DNA of 64,000 nt, from the NCBI RefSeq assembly GCF_029892565.1, contig NZ_JARXVH010000006.1, forward strand, positions 62,001 to 126,000, given 5' to 3'. The translations under genes and the position numbers were made by a program. The notes under the pieces were generated by a model. The model searched no databases. It was given only the letters and a program-made list of their open reading frames with translations, and had not been told where the DNA came from. This DNA comes from Streptomyces pseudovenezuelae (GTDB lineage: Bacteria > Actinomycetota > Actinomycetes > Streptomycetales > Streptomycetaceae). Shown piece by piece: positions 51,925 to 60,392 of this stretch. Numbering within the stretch: position 1 is the stretch's first letter; each line of letters opens with the position of its first letter.

Positions 51925-52467
51925 GTGGAGGCGGACGAGCTTCTGGTGCTCGTGGCGGGCGGCGACCAGAAGGCATTCGAGGAGCTGTACGGGCTCGTGT
52001 CCGGTCCGGTGTTCGGACTGGTGCGACGCGTCGTGCGGGATCCCGCGCAATCGGAGGAGGTGTCCCAGGAGGTGCTGCTCGAACTCTGGCGCTCCGCGGG
52101 CCGGTTCGACCCCGGCCGCGGCAGCGCGCTGTCCTGGGTGCTCACCCTTGCCCACCGCCGGGCCGTCGACCGGGTCCGCAGCGCCCGCGCGGCCGGCGAA
52201 CGCGAGCAGCGCGAGGCCCGCCGCACCCACGGCCCCGCCTTCGACCACGTGGCCGAGGAGGTCGAGGCCGGCATGGAGCGCGAATGGGTACGCCGCTGCC
52301 TGGACCGACTCACCGCCCTGCAGCGCCAGTCCGTCACTCTCGCCTACTACGACGGGTACACGTACCGTGAAGTGGCCGAGCGGCTCTCGCTGCCGCTGGG
52401 CACGGTCAAGACCCGGATGCGCGATGGACTCACCCAGCTGCGCAAGTGCCTGGGAGGTGTCGCATGA
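51925..52467 (+). CDS. ECF sigma factor, SigK-like
   Basis: A 180-residue ECF sigma factor. Region 2 is AFEELYGLVSGPVFGLVRRVV, DPAQSEEVSQEVLLELWRSAGRFDP (key part VSQEVLLELW). Region 4 is LTALQRQSVTLAYYDGYTYREVAERLSLPLGTVKTRMRDGL, of which AERLSLPLGTVKTRMR is the recognition helix. The match is to the ECF19/SigK group, paired with RskA-type anti-sigma factors. I prefer the GTG with GAGAGGGGG upstream over an in-frame ATG at 51859, because region 2 then begins at the usual distance. Coupled to the anti-sigma gene by ATGA. Confidence 0.85.
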   Translation: MEADELLVLVAGGDQKAFEELYGLVSGPVFGLVRRVVRDPAQSEEVSQEVLLELWRSAGRFDPGRGSALSWVLTLAHRRAVDRVRSARAAGEREQREARRTHGPAFDHVAEEVEAGMEREWVRRCLDRLTALQRQSVTLAYYDGYTYREVAERLSLPLGTVKTRMRDGLTQLRKCLGGVA

Positions 52468-53279
52468 GGCTGTTCCGCCGCGAGGATCTGCACTCGCTCG
52501 CCGCCCCCTACGCGCTCGACGCCCTGGAGCCCGCCGAGCGGGTCCGCTTCGAGAAGCACCTGCGCACGTGCGAGGCCTGCAACGCCGAGGTGCGGGCGCT
52601 GACCGAGGACGCGGTCCGCCTGGCCTGGTCCACGGCCACCCGGCCGCCGGCCGCGATGCGCGACCGGGTGCTGGCCGCCGTACGCGCGACTCCGCAGGTG
52701 CCCGCTCCGGCGCGGGAGCACGCGCGGGAGCGCACGCCGAACCTGCCCCCGCATGTCTGGGGTGCACAGCCGCCCCCGGGGCGCTCCCGTGCGCCCCGCG
52801 AGCGCCGCCCGTTCTTCGTGCCGTTCGCCACGGCGACGGCCGCCGCGGCCCTCGTCGTCGCCTCCCTCTTCGCGGTGCAGGCGAACCAGACCCAGGACAA
52901 GTTGGACGCGGCGCAGGCGCAGTCGCGTGAGATCGCCCACGTTCTCGCAGCCCCGGACGCACGCGCGAGCACGGGGAAGGACACGCAGGGCCGAAGTATC
53001 GGCGTGGTCGCCTCCGCCGAGGAGGGGGGCGCGGTGGTCACGCTCAGCGGGTACGACGACCTGCCGAGCGACCGCGTGCACCAGCTGTGGCTCATGCGCC
53101 CCGACGAGCAACCGCGCTCCCTGGGCCTGTTCAAGGGCGACACGCCCTTGGTCGCGTCCGGTCTCGACACGTCGGCGACATCACTCGCTGTGACCGTCGA
53201 GCCCGACGGGGGCTCACCACAGCCCACCAGCCAGCCGATTGTCCAACTCGCCCTGAAATCGGTTGGATTCGGAGAGTGA
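52464..53279 (+). CDS. RskA-type anti-sigma factor
   Basis: A 271-residue membrane protein. The cytoplasmic N-terminal zinc-type anti-sigma domain has EDLHSLAAPYALDALEPAER and the HxxxCxxC motif in FEKHLRTCEACNAEV. One TM helix (FATATAAAALVVASLFAVQ) separates it from an outer beta-sandwich domain (GVVASAEEGGAVVTLSGYDD, VHQLWLMRPDEQPRSLGLF) of the RskA family. Release of sigma by cleavage at the membrane is the known mechanism. The pair would control the divergent DUF4331 operon and itself. Confidence 0.88.
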   Translation: MRLFRREDLHSLAAPYALDALEPAERVRFEKHLRTCEACNAEVRALTEDAVRLAWSTATRPPAAMRDRVLAAVRATPQVPAPAREHARERTPNLPPHVWGAQPPPGRSRAPRERRPFFVPFATATAAAALVVASLFAVQANQTQDKLDAAQAQSREIAHVLAAPDARASTGKDTQGRSIGVVASAEEGGAVVTLSGYDDLPSDRVHQLWLMRPDEQPRSLGLFKGDTPLVASGLDTSATSLAVTVEPDGGSPQPTSQPIVQLALKSVGFGE

Positions 53280-53405
53280 CGAGAGAGGAGTCGTCAACCT
53301 CCTTACGGGGAAGGTGAATCCTGTGACCGCGATACACGAGTGCCCGGTTGGGGCGATAGGGTTACCCTGCCCGGGCCGGGTGGACTCGTACGGGTGGGGA
53401 GTGAC

Positions 53406-53675
53406 ATGGATCAGATAACGATGCACAGCAGGGCCAGGGTCCCTGCGATCACGTGCGGGAGCAGCGCGACCAGTTCGCGTCTCGACCGCCATCTCTCGGT
53501 GCTGGCAGGCCCTGCCGTGCCACAGCGGGAGACGGCAGAGGCGACCTCGTTGATGCTTGAGCTCACCGCTCGCGACACCACCAAGACACGCAGCGACCAG
53601 GGTGCGCGTGTGCGCCGGGTCTCGCTGTTCGCTCCGCTGCGCAGGCTGCGGCGTTCGCTGTTCGGGGGCCGCTGA
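53406..53675 (+). CDS. Small conserved-looking hypothetical protein
   Basis: An 89-residue protein that I do not recognise. It starts MDQITMHSRARVPAITCG and ends in a very basic stretch (RRVSLFAPLRRLRRSLFGGR). GGGGAG lies about 5 bases before the ATG, and codon use is normal. No signal or TM helix. The gene stands alone after the anti-sigma gene and before a strong terminator. Confidence 0.55.
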   Translation: MDQITMHSRARVPAITCGSSATSSRLDRHLSVLAGPAVPQRETAEATSLMLELTARDTTKTRSDQGARVRRVSLFAPLRRLRRSLFGGR

Positions 53676-53739
53676 GTTCACCGGCGTCCCCCGAAGCCGT
53701 CATCGAGGGACCGCGCCCGGTTCGGCAATCCGTCCGGTC

Positions 53740-53777
53740 GTCTCTCGGTACCTCCCACCCACTCGGTACCGAGAGAC
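53740..53777. terminator. Perfect 13-bp hairpin between convergent genes
   Basis: GTCTCTCGGTACC and GGTACCGAGAGAC pair perfectly around a 12-base loop, between the small hypothetical gene (+) and the ABC permease gene (-). Confidence 0.85.
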
Positions 53778-53806
53778 AACACCCAGCATTTCCTTGCCTG
53801 TTGAGG

Positions 53807-54589
53807 TCAGCGCTTCCCGTGCGCGTACCGCCGCACCGCCAGCGGCAGGAACACCGCGATCAGCACCGCGCACCACACCAGTGACCCGGCGACCGGATGT
53901 GCGACCGGCCAGGCGGCGCCCTCGGGCACCGGCGCGTTGCCGAACAGATCCCGCAGGGCCGTCGTCACCGCGCTGATCGGATTCCACTCGGCCACCGTGC
54001 GCAGCCAGCCCGGCAGCCCGTCGGTGGGGATGTACGCGTTGGACAGCAGCGGCAGCATGAAGGTCGCCCCGCCCAACTGCCCCGCCGCCTCCTCGCTGCG
54101 GGTGAGCAGCCCGAGGAAGATCCCGACCCAGGTCGTCGCGAACCGGAACAGCATCAACAGCCCCACGGCGCCCACCGCTTCGAGCGCACCGCCCTCGATC
54201 CGCCAGCCCACCGCATATCCGACCAGCAGGAACGGCACGGTCCCCACGGCGGTGACGACGACGTCCGCGAGGGCCTGTCCGAGCGGAACGGCCGCCCTGC
54301 TGATCGGCAGGGTGCGGAAGCGGTCCGTGACGCCCCGGTGGACATCCTGGGCCGCCTGGAACATGCCGGTCATGATCCCGTTCGCGGCCGTCGCCACCAG
54401 CAGCCCCGGCACCAGGAAGGACCGGTACTCCCCGCCCGGCATGGCCAGCGCGCTGCCGAAGACGTAGCCGAAGAACAGCAGCATGCTGATCGGCATCGTC
54501 TGGGTCAGGATCAGCAGCCCCGGATTGTTCCGCATTCGCCGCAACTGCCGGCCCAGCAGGGCCGTTCCTTCGTACGCCAGCACGCTCAT
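53807..54589 (-). CDS. ABC-2 type permease, DrrB-like
   Basis: A 260-residue membrane protein with six TM helices in the ABC-2 pattern: TQTMPISMLLFFGYVFGSAL, VPGLLVATAANGIMTG, and the signature cytoplasmic segment DVHRGVTDRFRTLPISRAAVPLG. The end of the ATPase gene overlaps its start by 4 bases (ATGA). DrrAB-type systems export drugs or lipids; the substrate is unknown. Controlled with the ATPase by the divergent TetR gene. Confidence 0.88.
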   Translation of the reverse strand: MSVLAYEGTALLGRQLRRMRNNPGLLILTQTMPISMLLFFGYVFGSALAMPGGEYRSFLVPGLLVATAANGIMTGMFQAAQDVHRGVTDRFRTLPISRAAVPLGQALADVVVTAVGTVPFLLVGYAVGWRIEGGALEAVGAVGLLMLFRFATTWVGIFLGLLTRSEEAAGQLGGATFMLPLLSNAYIPTDGLPGWLRTVAEWNPISAVTTALRDLFGNAPVPEGAAWPVAHPVAGSLVWCAVLIAVFLPLAVRRYAHGKR

Positions 54590-55533
54590 GCCACTCGCTC
54601 CTCGAAGTCGGCGGTCAGTTGCAGGAACACCTCGTCGAGCGTCGGCGGGCGCAGGCTCGCGTCGAGCAACGGCACGCCCGCCGCGTCGAGTTCGCGCACC
54701 AGACGCGGCAAGGTGAGCGTCGCGTCCCGGGTCACCGCGCCGACCGCGCCCCGCTCGTGGTCGAACGTCGGCTCGGCGCCGGTGAGTTGGTCGAGCACGC
54801 CGGCCGCCTTCACCAGTACGTCCGGATCGGCGACGACGACCTCGACGTACGCCCCGATGAGCGCCTTGAACTGCGCCGGCGATCCCGTGTGCGCCACCCG
54901 TCCCCGGTCCACCAGGGCTATGTCGTCGGCGAGTTGGTCGGCCTCCTCCAGATACTGCGTGGTGAGCAGCACCGTCGTGCCGTGCGTCGTGAGCTCGCGC
55001 ACGGCGTCCCAGACGAGCGTGCGGCTGGCCGGGTCCAGGCCGGTCGTCGGCTCGTCCAGGAACAGCACCTCCGGCCGGCGGACGAGGCTCGCCGCGAGGT
55101 CGAGACGACGGCGCATCCCACCCGAGTAGGTGGACGCGGGCCGATCGGCGGCCTCGGCAAGGCCGAACCGGTCGAGCAGCTCGCCGGCCCGGTCGGCCGG
55201 CCCCCGCACCCGGTGCAACCGCGCGAACAGGCGCAGGTTCTCGCGCCCCGTGAGGTCGCCGTCGACCGACGCGTACTGCCCGGTGACGCCGATGCTGCGC
55301 CGTACCGCCGCGGGCTCCCGGACGAGGTCGTGCCCCGCTATCCGCGCCGAGCCCGCGTCGGGTCGCAGCAGGGTCGTCAGCAGCCGTACCGCCGTGGTCT
55401 TGCCCGCCCCGTTCGGCCCGAGGACGCCGCAGACGGTGCCCCGGGCCACCGCGAGGTCCAGGCCGCGCACCGCGCGCACCGCGCCGAACCTCTTCTCCAG
55501 ACCTTCACTAAGTACAGCGTACGTAGTATCCAT
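54586..55533 (-). CDS. ABC exporter ATPase, DrrA-like
   Basis: A 315-residue ATPase. Walker A is GPNGAGKTT, the ABC signature is YSGGMRRRLDLAA, Walker B is VLFLDEPTTGLD, and a C-terminal extension (VEVVVADPDVLVKAAGVLDQL, VPLLDASLRPPTLDEVFLQLTA) is the usual DrrA tail. The ATG is followed by codons that are part of a 17-bp TetR-type operator, so the repressor would cover the start of the gene. An in-frame ATG 18 bases upstream also exists. Confidence 0.9.
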   Translation of the reverse strand: MDTTYAVLSEGLEKRFGAVRAVRGLDLAVARGTVCGVLGPNGAGKTTAVRLLTTLLRPDAGSARIAGHDLVREPAAVRRSIGVTGQYASVDGDLTGRENLRLFARLHRVRGPADRAGELLDRFGLAEAADRPASTYSGGMRRRLDLAASLVRRPEVLFLDEPTTGLDPASRTLVWDAVRELTTHGTTVLLTTQYLEEADQLADDIALVDRGRVAHTGSPAQFKALIGAYVEVVVADPDVLVKAAGVLDQLTGAEPTFDHERGAVGAVTRDATLTLPRLVRELDAAGVPLLDASLRPPTLDEVFLQLTADFEERVA

Positions 55534-55568
55534 GCCTTGACCATAGCGCACTACGTACGCTGTACGTA
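55509..55568. promoter_or_regulatory. Two TetR-type operators between exporter and regulator
   Basis: TACGTAC-GCT-GTACGTA (55552-55568) is a perfect 7-3-7 palindrome. The second copy, TAAGTAC-AGC-GTACGTA (55509-55525), is in reverse orientation with one change and lies inside the first codons of the ATPase gene. The starts are 43 bases apart. Both face the TetR gene that begins at 55597. Confidence 0.8.
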
Positions 55569-55596
55569 ACTACGATGGTGGACGAGGTGATGATCG

Positions 55597-56313
55597 ATGG
55601 CGGGCCGAGCGGCCGTACCCGAAGTGATCTGGGCCCGTCCCGAGCGGACGGGCCGGGGGCCGAAGCCCGCGTACAGCCGTGCCGACATCGCTGCGGCGGC
55701 GGTGCGGGTGGCCGACGCGGACGGGCTGGACGGGGTGTCCATGCGGCACGTCGCGGCCGAACTGGGCTGCGGGACCATGTCGCTGTACAACTACGTCCCC
55801 CGTAAGGAGGACCTGTACGAGCTGATGGTGGACGCCATCAGCGGCGAGCACGAGTTGTGGGAGCCGGCCGGGGACTGGCGGGCCGACATGAAGCGGGTGG
55901 CCCAGCAGACGCGCGCGCTGATGATCCGCCATCCCTGGCTGCCGCGGCTGATGTCACCGGTGTACGGCTTCAGCCCCAACGCCCTGCGCTACCTGGAGCA
56001 CTGCCTGGCCTGTCTGGACTCGCGCGAGGACCTGACCTACGGCCTGAAGATGCAGCTGGTCGCCCTGCTCAACGGCGTGGTGACCACGTACGTCGCCAAC
56101 GAGCTGGCCACCGCCGAGCGGACCCGGTCCCTGCCCTGGTCGCCGGAGCAGGAGAACGAGGTGCGGATCGGGTACCTCTTCGGTCAGGTGGCCACGGGGG
56201 CGTATCCGCGGATGGCGGCGGCGTTCTCGGAGGACGCCGGGCCGATTGATCTGGAGGCCGTGTTCGACCTGGCGTTGGAGAGGGTGCTGGACGCGTTCGC
56301 TCCACGGCCGTGA
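55597..56313 (+). CDS. TetR-family repressor of the ABC exporter
   Basis: A 238-residue regulator. The helix-turn-helix is GVSMRHVAAELGCGTMSLYNYVPRKEDLYELM, of which VAAELGCGTMSLYNYV is the key part, and the C-terminal domain is of the TetR_C type (TRALMIRHPWLPRLMSPVYG). It diverges from the exporter genes with a shared operator pair, so it should repress both and respond to the exported drug. GAGG lies 9-10 bases before the ATG. Confidence 0.88.
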   Translation: MAGRAAVPEVIWARPERTGRGPKPAYSRADIAAAAVRVADADGLDGVSMRHVAAELGCGTMSLYNYVPRKEDLYELMVDAISGEHELWEPAGDWRADMKRVAQQTRALMIRHPWLPRLMSPVYGFSPNALRYLEHCLACLDSREDLTYGLKMQLVALLNGVVTTYVANELATAERTRSLPWSPEQENEVRIGYLFGQVATGAYPRMAAAFSEDAGPIDLEAVFDLALERVLDAFAPRP

Positions 56314-56330
56314 GGTAAGCCCGGAGACCG

Positions 56331-57473
56331 TCAGATCAGGGCGAACTGCCCTTCCGGACCCTCCTCGTGGTGGTCCAGCACGGTGGCCGGTCGGCGGGTC
56401 GACTCCGGGGGCGGGAGGATGCCCGCCGTGCGCAGTTCCTTCGCCGTGATGCCGTCCGGCACTGTCAACTCCCGCTGCTGTGCCCGGACGTCGGCCAGCA
56501 GGGTCAACACCGTGATCAGCTCGAGGAGTTCGGAGGTCCAGCTCTGCTGCCAGCCCGGCGGGCGGATCGCGGCGAGGGTGCCGCGCTCGGCGTCCTCCGC
56601 CGTGCGGGCGGTGAACCAGTGCTCCAGGACCCGGACTCCGGGTGCCGCCTCGAAGTCCCAGGCCTCGGGCGGGACCGGTGAGACGCGGCCCTCGTCGAGA
56701 TGGAGGGCCTCCTCGTCGCGGTCGTAGTGCAGGGTGAGGGGACGGGCCGGGAGCGGTGCGCGGACGTAGGGGCGGCGGCCGCCGGGGAGCTTGGGGCGGT
56801 CGCCGTCGCGGTGCAGGAGCCACAGGGCGCGGTGGCCCAACTCCACGCCCCGGGCCCAGAGTTCGGGATCGCGGGGGAGTGGGACGGTGAGGTCGGGGCG
56901 GATCGCCGTCAGCGTCCAGGCCAGGAAGTCCACCGGATCGGGGGAGTGACCCAGGTGCGCCAGCAGACCGGGGGCCAGGTTGGGCTCCGCGCCACCGGGG
57001 CGCCGGTACAGCGGGCGGATCCGGCCGGGGCGCAGGAGCGGGATCAGCCGGGTCGCCAGCGGGGGTGAGTCCGGCGTCTCCACCACGAACACCTGCCGCT
57101 CGTCGGCCACCCGCCACAGCTCGGGGCGGGCCGCGTCGATCAGCCGGTGGTCGGGGATCAGCCACTGCTCGTCGAACGCCGCGGCCAGCACCCGGACCGG
57201 CTCGGGACACGGGCCGGCGGCGCGGATCAGCTTCTCCGTGCCGCCCGACCGGCCGGGCAACTGCCCCACGGCCGTGTGCAGGGTGCGTGAGCGGGTCGGC
57301 TCGAACAGGGCCTCCCGGTCCGGGCCCTCGGCCTTCACCAGGGTGTCCCAACGGGCCTTCAGGGAAGCCGGGTCGGGGCCCGTCGGCCACCCCCGGCCGA
57401 GCCGCGGCGGTGCGACGGACCACGGCATCAGGTCCGCCAGCGGCGGAGCGTCGTCGTGCGTCACGCTGGGCAT
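56331..57473 (-). CDS. Orphan Type ISP-like specificity domain protein
   Basis: A 380-residue protein without methyltransferase, helicase or nuclease motifs. Its middle matches the C-terminal target-recognition region of Type ISP restriction enzymes: VLAAAFDEQWLIPDHRLIDA, then ARPELWRVADERQVFVVETPD, and late segments PEAWDFEAAPGVRVLEHWF and PGWQQSWTSELLELITVLTLL. Streptomyces carry stand-alone genes of this type that are often annotated as Type ISP enzymes. As a lone domain it might bind DNA but cannot cut or methylate it. Same strand as hmgA and the GntR gene, 40 bases after the latter. Confidence 0.65.
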   Translation of the reverse strand: MPSVTHDDAPPLADLMPWSVAPPRLGRGWPTGPDPASLKARWDTLVKAEGPDREALFEPTRSRTLHTAVGQLPGRSGGTEKLIRAAGPCPEPVRVLAAAFDEQWLIPDHRLIDAARPELWRVADERQVFVVETPDSPPLATRLIPLLRPGRIRPLYRRPGGAEPNLAPGLLAHLGHSPDPVDFLAWTLTAIRPDLTVPLPRDPELWARGVELGHRALWLLHRDGDRPKLPGGRRPYVRAPLPARPLTLHYDRDEEALHLDEGRVSPVPPEAWDFEAAPGVRVLEHWFTARTAEDAERGTLAAIRPPGWQQSWTSELLELITVLTLLADVRAQQRELTVPDGITAKELRTAGILPPPESTRRPATVLDHHEEGPEGQFALI

Positions 57474-57513
57474 CGTACGACGAGCCGCCGACAGCCGGCC
57501 GGGGCCGCCGGGC

Positions 57514-58263
57514 TCATGTGGCGTCCAGCGTCACGGTGAAGGAGAAGCGGTCGCCCCGGTAGTGGATCACCGCCACGTCCAGCACCCGGCCCTCGGAGTC
57601 GTAGGTGACACCCGTGTAGTGCAGGATCGGGCTGAGCAGCGGGACTTGGAGCAGGCGGGCCGTCTCCGGGTCCGCGAGCCGGGCCTCCACGGTGTCCGTG
57701 ATACGGCTGATGTCCGCCCGGACGACGTCCCGCAGCACCTTCGTCATCGGCCACCGCACCAGCTCATCCGGGTCGAAGCGGGCGGCCAGTTCGGCACGGA
57801 CGTGATTGCGCGCGTGGTTGGTCGGCTCACCGGTCTTCTCGTCCGCGCGCAGCCGGTGGTACGTCGCCACCTCGTCGATGTCCGGGAAGAACTCTGCGAG
57901 TTCGGTCGGCACCGGTGAACTGCCGTGGTCCAGCAGCTCGGTCGTCATGCCGGACTGCTGGGCCACGATCGCGTCGACCGAGCCCAGCAGCCGAACCGGC
58001 GTGCCCCGGCGGGCGGTCGGCTCGATGAAGGTGCCCCGGCGGCGGTGGCGCGTGATCAGGCCCTCCTCCTCCAGCTCCTTCAGCGCCTGCCGCATGGTCA
58101 GCACGCTCACCCCGTAGTGCCCCGCCAACTGCTCCTCGGTGGGCAGGCGCAGCGGGTCCTGCGGCGAGCGGCCCAGGATCGAGGCGCGCAGCGACTGCGA
58201 CACCTGGTACCAGAGCGGCAGCTTGCGGTTCAGGACGATCGAGTCCGGGGCGAAGGAGGTCAC
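57514..58263 (-). CDS. GntR/HutC-type regulator
   Basis: A 249-residue regulator. A GntR winged helix (LRLPTEEQLAGHYGVSVLTMRQALKELEEEGLITRHRRRGTF, key part GVSVLTMRQALKELEEEGL) is followed by a UTRA ligand domain (TYHRLRADEKTGEPTNHARNHV to VAVIHYRGDRFSFTVTL). It lies 26 bases after hmgA on the same strand, so it probably senses a tyrosine/homogentisate pathway intermediate and represses hmgA. The ligand is inferred. Confidence 0.85.
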   Translation of the reverse strand: MTSFAPDSIVLNRKLPLWYQVSQSLRASILGRSPQDPLRLPTEEQLAGHYGVSVLTMRQALKELEEEGLITRHRRRGTFIEPTARRGTPVRLLGSVDAIVAQQSGMTTELLDHGSSPVPTELAEFFPDIDEVATYHRLRADEKTGEPTNHARNHVRAELAARFDPDELVRWPMTKVLRDVVRADISRITDTVEARLADPETARLLQVPLLSPILHYTGVTYDSEGRVLDVAVIHYRGDRFSFTVTLDAT

Positions 58264-58289
58264 GGGCTATCCGTACCCGTCGTCCGCGA

Positions 58290-59606
58290 TCAGTGCAATG
58301 GGCGGAAGTGCCGCTCCATGCCCTGCCACACGTCGTCGTAGTGCCGCTGGAGGTGCTCCGCGCGGGCCGCGTGCGGGGTCAGCGTCACCGGCCAGCGCGT
58401 CTCGAACATGAACGCAAGACCGTCGTCCGCCTTCTGCGGCTTCAGCTCCGCCGCGCTCGCCCGGTCGAAGGTCTCCCGGTCCGGACCGTGCGCCGACATC
58501 ATGTTGTGCAGCGAGCCGCCGCCCGGCACGAAGCCCTCCGCCTTGGCGTCGTAGGCGCCCTCGATCAGGCCCATGTACTCGCTCATCACGTTGCGGTGGA
58601 AGTACGGCGGCCGGAAGGTGTCCTCGCCCACCAGCCAGCGCGGCGCGAACACCACGAAGTCCACGCCGGCCAGGCCCGGGGTGTCCGACGGGGACGTCAG
58701 TACGGTGAAGATCGACGGGTCGGGATGGTCGTACGAGATCGTCCCGATGACGTTGAAGCGGCGCAGGTCGTAGACGTACGGCACCAGGTTGCCGTGCCAG
58801 GCGACGACATCGAGGGGCGAGTGGTCGTACGTCGCCGTCCAGAGGTTGCCGCAGAACTTGTTGACCACCTCCACCGGGCCCTCGACGTCCTCGTAGGCGG
58901 CGACCGGGGCGTGGAAGTCGCGTGCGTTGGCGAGGCCGTTGGCACCGATCGGGCCGAGCTCGGGGAGGTGGAAGGGGGCGCCGTAGTTCTCGCACACATA
59001 GCCGCGGGCGGACCCGTCGAGCAGCTCGACGCGGAAGCGGACCCCGCGCGGGATCAGCGCCACGTGCGAGGGCTCCACGTGCAGCAGCCCGAACTCCGTG
59101 TGCAGCAGCAGGCCGCCGTGCTCAGGGACGATCAGCAGCTCGCCGTCGGCGTCGCTGAAGACGCGGTCCATGGAGGCGTTGGCGTGGTAGAGGTGCACGG
59201 CCATTCCGGTGCGCTGGGTGGCGTCGCCGTTGCCGCCCAGGGTCCACAGGCCGGCCAGGAAGTCCGTGCCCTCGGCGGGTGCCGGCACCGGGTTCCAGCG
59301 CAGCCGGTTCGGGTCGGGCACGGACTCGGTGAAGGGGGCCGTACGGAGCGAGCCGTTGTCCGTGGGTGTGAACGCCGGGTGCGCGGCCGAGGGGCGGATG
59401 CGGTAGAGCCAGGAGCGGCGGTTGTGGGCGCGGGGCTCGGTGAAGGCCGTACCGCTGAGCTGTTCCGCGTACAGGCCCAGGGGGGCGCGCTGGGGCGAGT
59501 TGCGGCCGTCCGGCAGGGCGCCGGGCACGGCTTCGGAGCTGTGTTCGTTGCCGAAGCCGGAGAGGTAGGTCAACCCCTCGGCGGTCTTTCGCGCGTCCCC
59601 AGGCAT
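58290..59606 (-). CDS. hmgA: Homogentisate 1,2-dioxygenase
   Basis: A 438-residue enzyme that opens the ring of homogentisate to maleylacetoacetate in tyrosine/phenylalanine breakdown. The N-terminal YLSGFGNEHSSEAVPGALP and NRRSWLYRIRPSA blocks are typical. The iron ligands are visible: His and Glu in PPYFHRNVMSEYMG (6 residues apart) and His in SLHNMMSAHGPD. Length fits the family. The ATG lies before TTCCTA/TAGGA repeats that may bind the GntR protein encoded downstream. No maleylacetoacetate isomerase gene is adjacent. Confidence 0.95.
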   Translation of the reverse strand: MPGDARKTAEGLTYLSGFGNEHSSEAVPGALPDGRNSPQRAPLGLYAEQLSGTAFTEPRAHNRRSWLYRIRPSAAHPAFTPTDNGSLRTAPFTESVPDPNRLRWNPVPAPAEGTDFLAGLWTLGGNGDATQRTGMAVHLYHANASMDRVFSDADGELLIVPEHGGLLLHTEFGLLHVEPSHVALIPRGVRFRVELLDGSARGYVCENYGAPFHLPELGPIGANGLANARDFHAPVAAYEDVEGPVEVVNKFCGNLWTATYDHSPLDVVAWHGNLVPYVYDLRRFNVIGTISYDHPDPSIFTVLTSPSDTPGLAGVDFVVFAPRWLVGEDTFRPPYFHRNVMSEYMGLIEGAYDAKAEGFVPGGGSLHNMMSAHGPDRETFDRASAAELKPQKADDGLAFMFETRWPVTLTPHAARAEHLQRHYDDVWQGMERHFRPLH

Positions 59607-59627
59607 GATCGCTCCCTTGCGGTCTGA

Positions 59628-59648
59628 TTCCTATGTATCACCGTAGGA
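59628..59648. promoter_or_regulatory. Putative operator upstream of hmgA
   Basis: TTCCTA and TAGGA form a short inverted repeat about 22-42 bases upstream of the hmgA start, flanked by direct repeats TTGCGGT (59617-59623 and 59649-59655). It is the likely site of the GntR/HutC protein. The basis is position and symmetry only. Confidence 0.45.
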
Positions 59649-59777
59649 TTGCGGTTTCGCAGGCGCAAGGGGGCCGTCGAGTCATCCCGGCCGGGCCGGG
59701 CCTCCTCACCAGGGAGGAAGGAGAACCAGACTCCAGGGGGATTCGGAGTGTCGGACCGTTGTTCTAGTCTCCCGGGC

Positions 59778-60392
59778 ATGTCGTGGACGCGGGGTCTCTT
59801 TGCCGCGCTCGCGGTCTGTGTCCTGCTGCTGACCGGATCCGCGGGCTGCGACAGCAGTGCTGCCCACGATCGGAAGAACGGCGACTCGCCCTCGCCGGTG
59901 GGCAAGCTCCTCGACGACACCGACAAACAGGGGCGGCACCTGCGCGAGGTGGACGACAAGGGCGCACCCGAGGTCGGCATCGAGGTGCAGCCGGACGCCG
60001 ACGACAGCTGGGACGTCCGGCTGACCGTCCACCACTTCAGCTTCTCCCCGGCCGGTACGAAGTCCCCGGCGGTGGCCGGCCGCGGCTTCGCCTACCTCTT
60101 CGTCGACCACCACCTCGTGACCCGGCTGCGCGGCCCGTCGTACCGCCTCCCGGCCGAACTCGTCCCGCGCGGCACCCACCACGTCACCGCCCGGCTGTAC
60201 GCCGACGACGGCACCGTGTGGGCCGTCGACGGCAAGGCCGTGGAGAGCACCGCCGACATCACCGCGTCGGAGTCGGAGTCGGGGTCGGAGGTGACGCCCG
60301 GCTCCACCGCGAACACCGCCGCGTTCGGTATGTCGAACACTGATCTCCATGCTGGGGGGCGAGCTTCACCGCACGGCGTCGGAAAGGCATGA
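59778..60392 (+). CDS. Putative lipoprotein
   Basis: A 204-residue exported protein that I do not recognise. The signal ends in a lipobox-like LTGSAGC (Cys24). The mature domain is beta-rich (VGIEVQPDADDSWDVRLTVHHFSFSP, GRGFAYLFVDHHLVTRLRGP, GTHHVTARLYADDGTVW), in a pattern that resembles small copper or redox-related extracellular domains, but without clear ligand residues. A TAGTCT lies 8 bases before the ATG, so the message may be leaderless. The stop overlaps the TetR start, so the two genes are coupled. Confidence 0.7.
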   Translation: MSWTRGLFAALAVCVLLLTGSAGCDSSAAHDRKNGDSPSPVGKLLDDTDKQGRHLREVDDKGAPEVGIEVQPDADDSWDVRLTVHHFSFSPAGTKSPAVAGRGFAYLFVDHHLVTRLRGPSYRLPAELVPRGTHHVTARLYADDGTVWAVDGKAVESTADITASESESGSEVTPGSTANTAAFGMSNTDLHAGGRASPHGVGKA

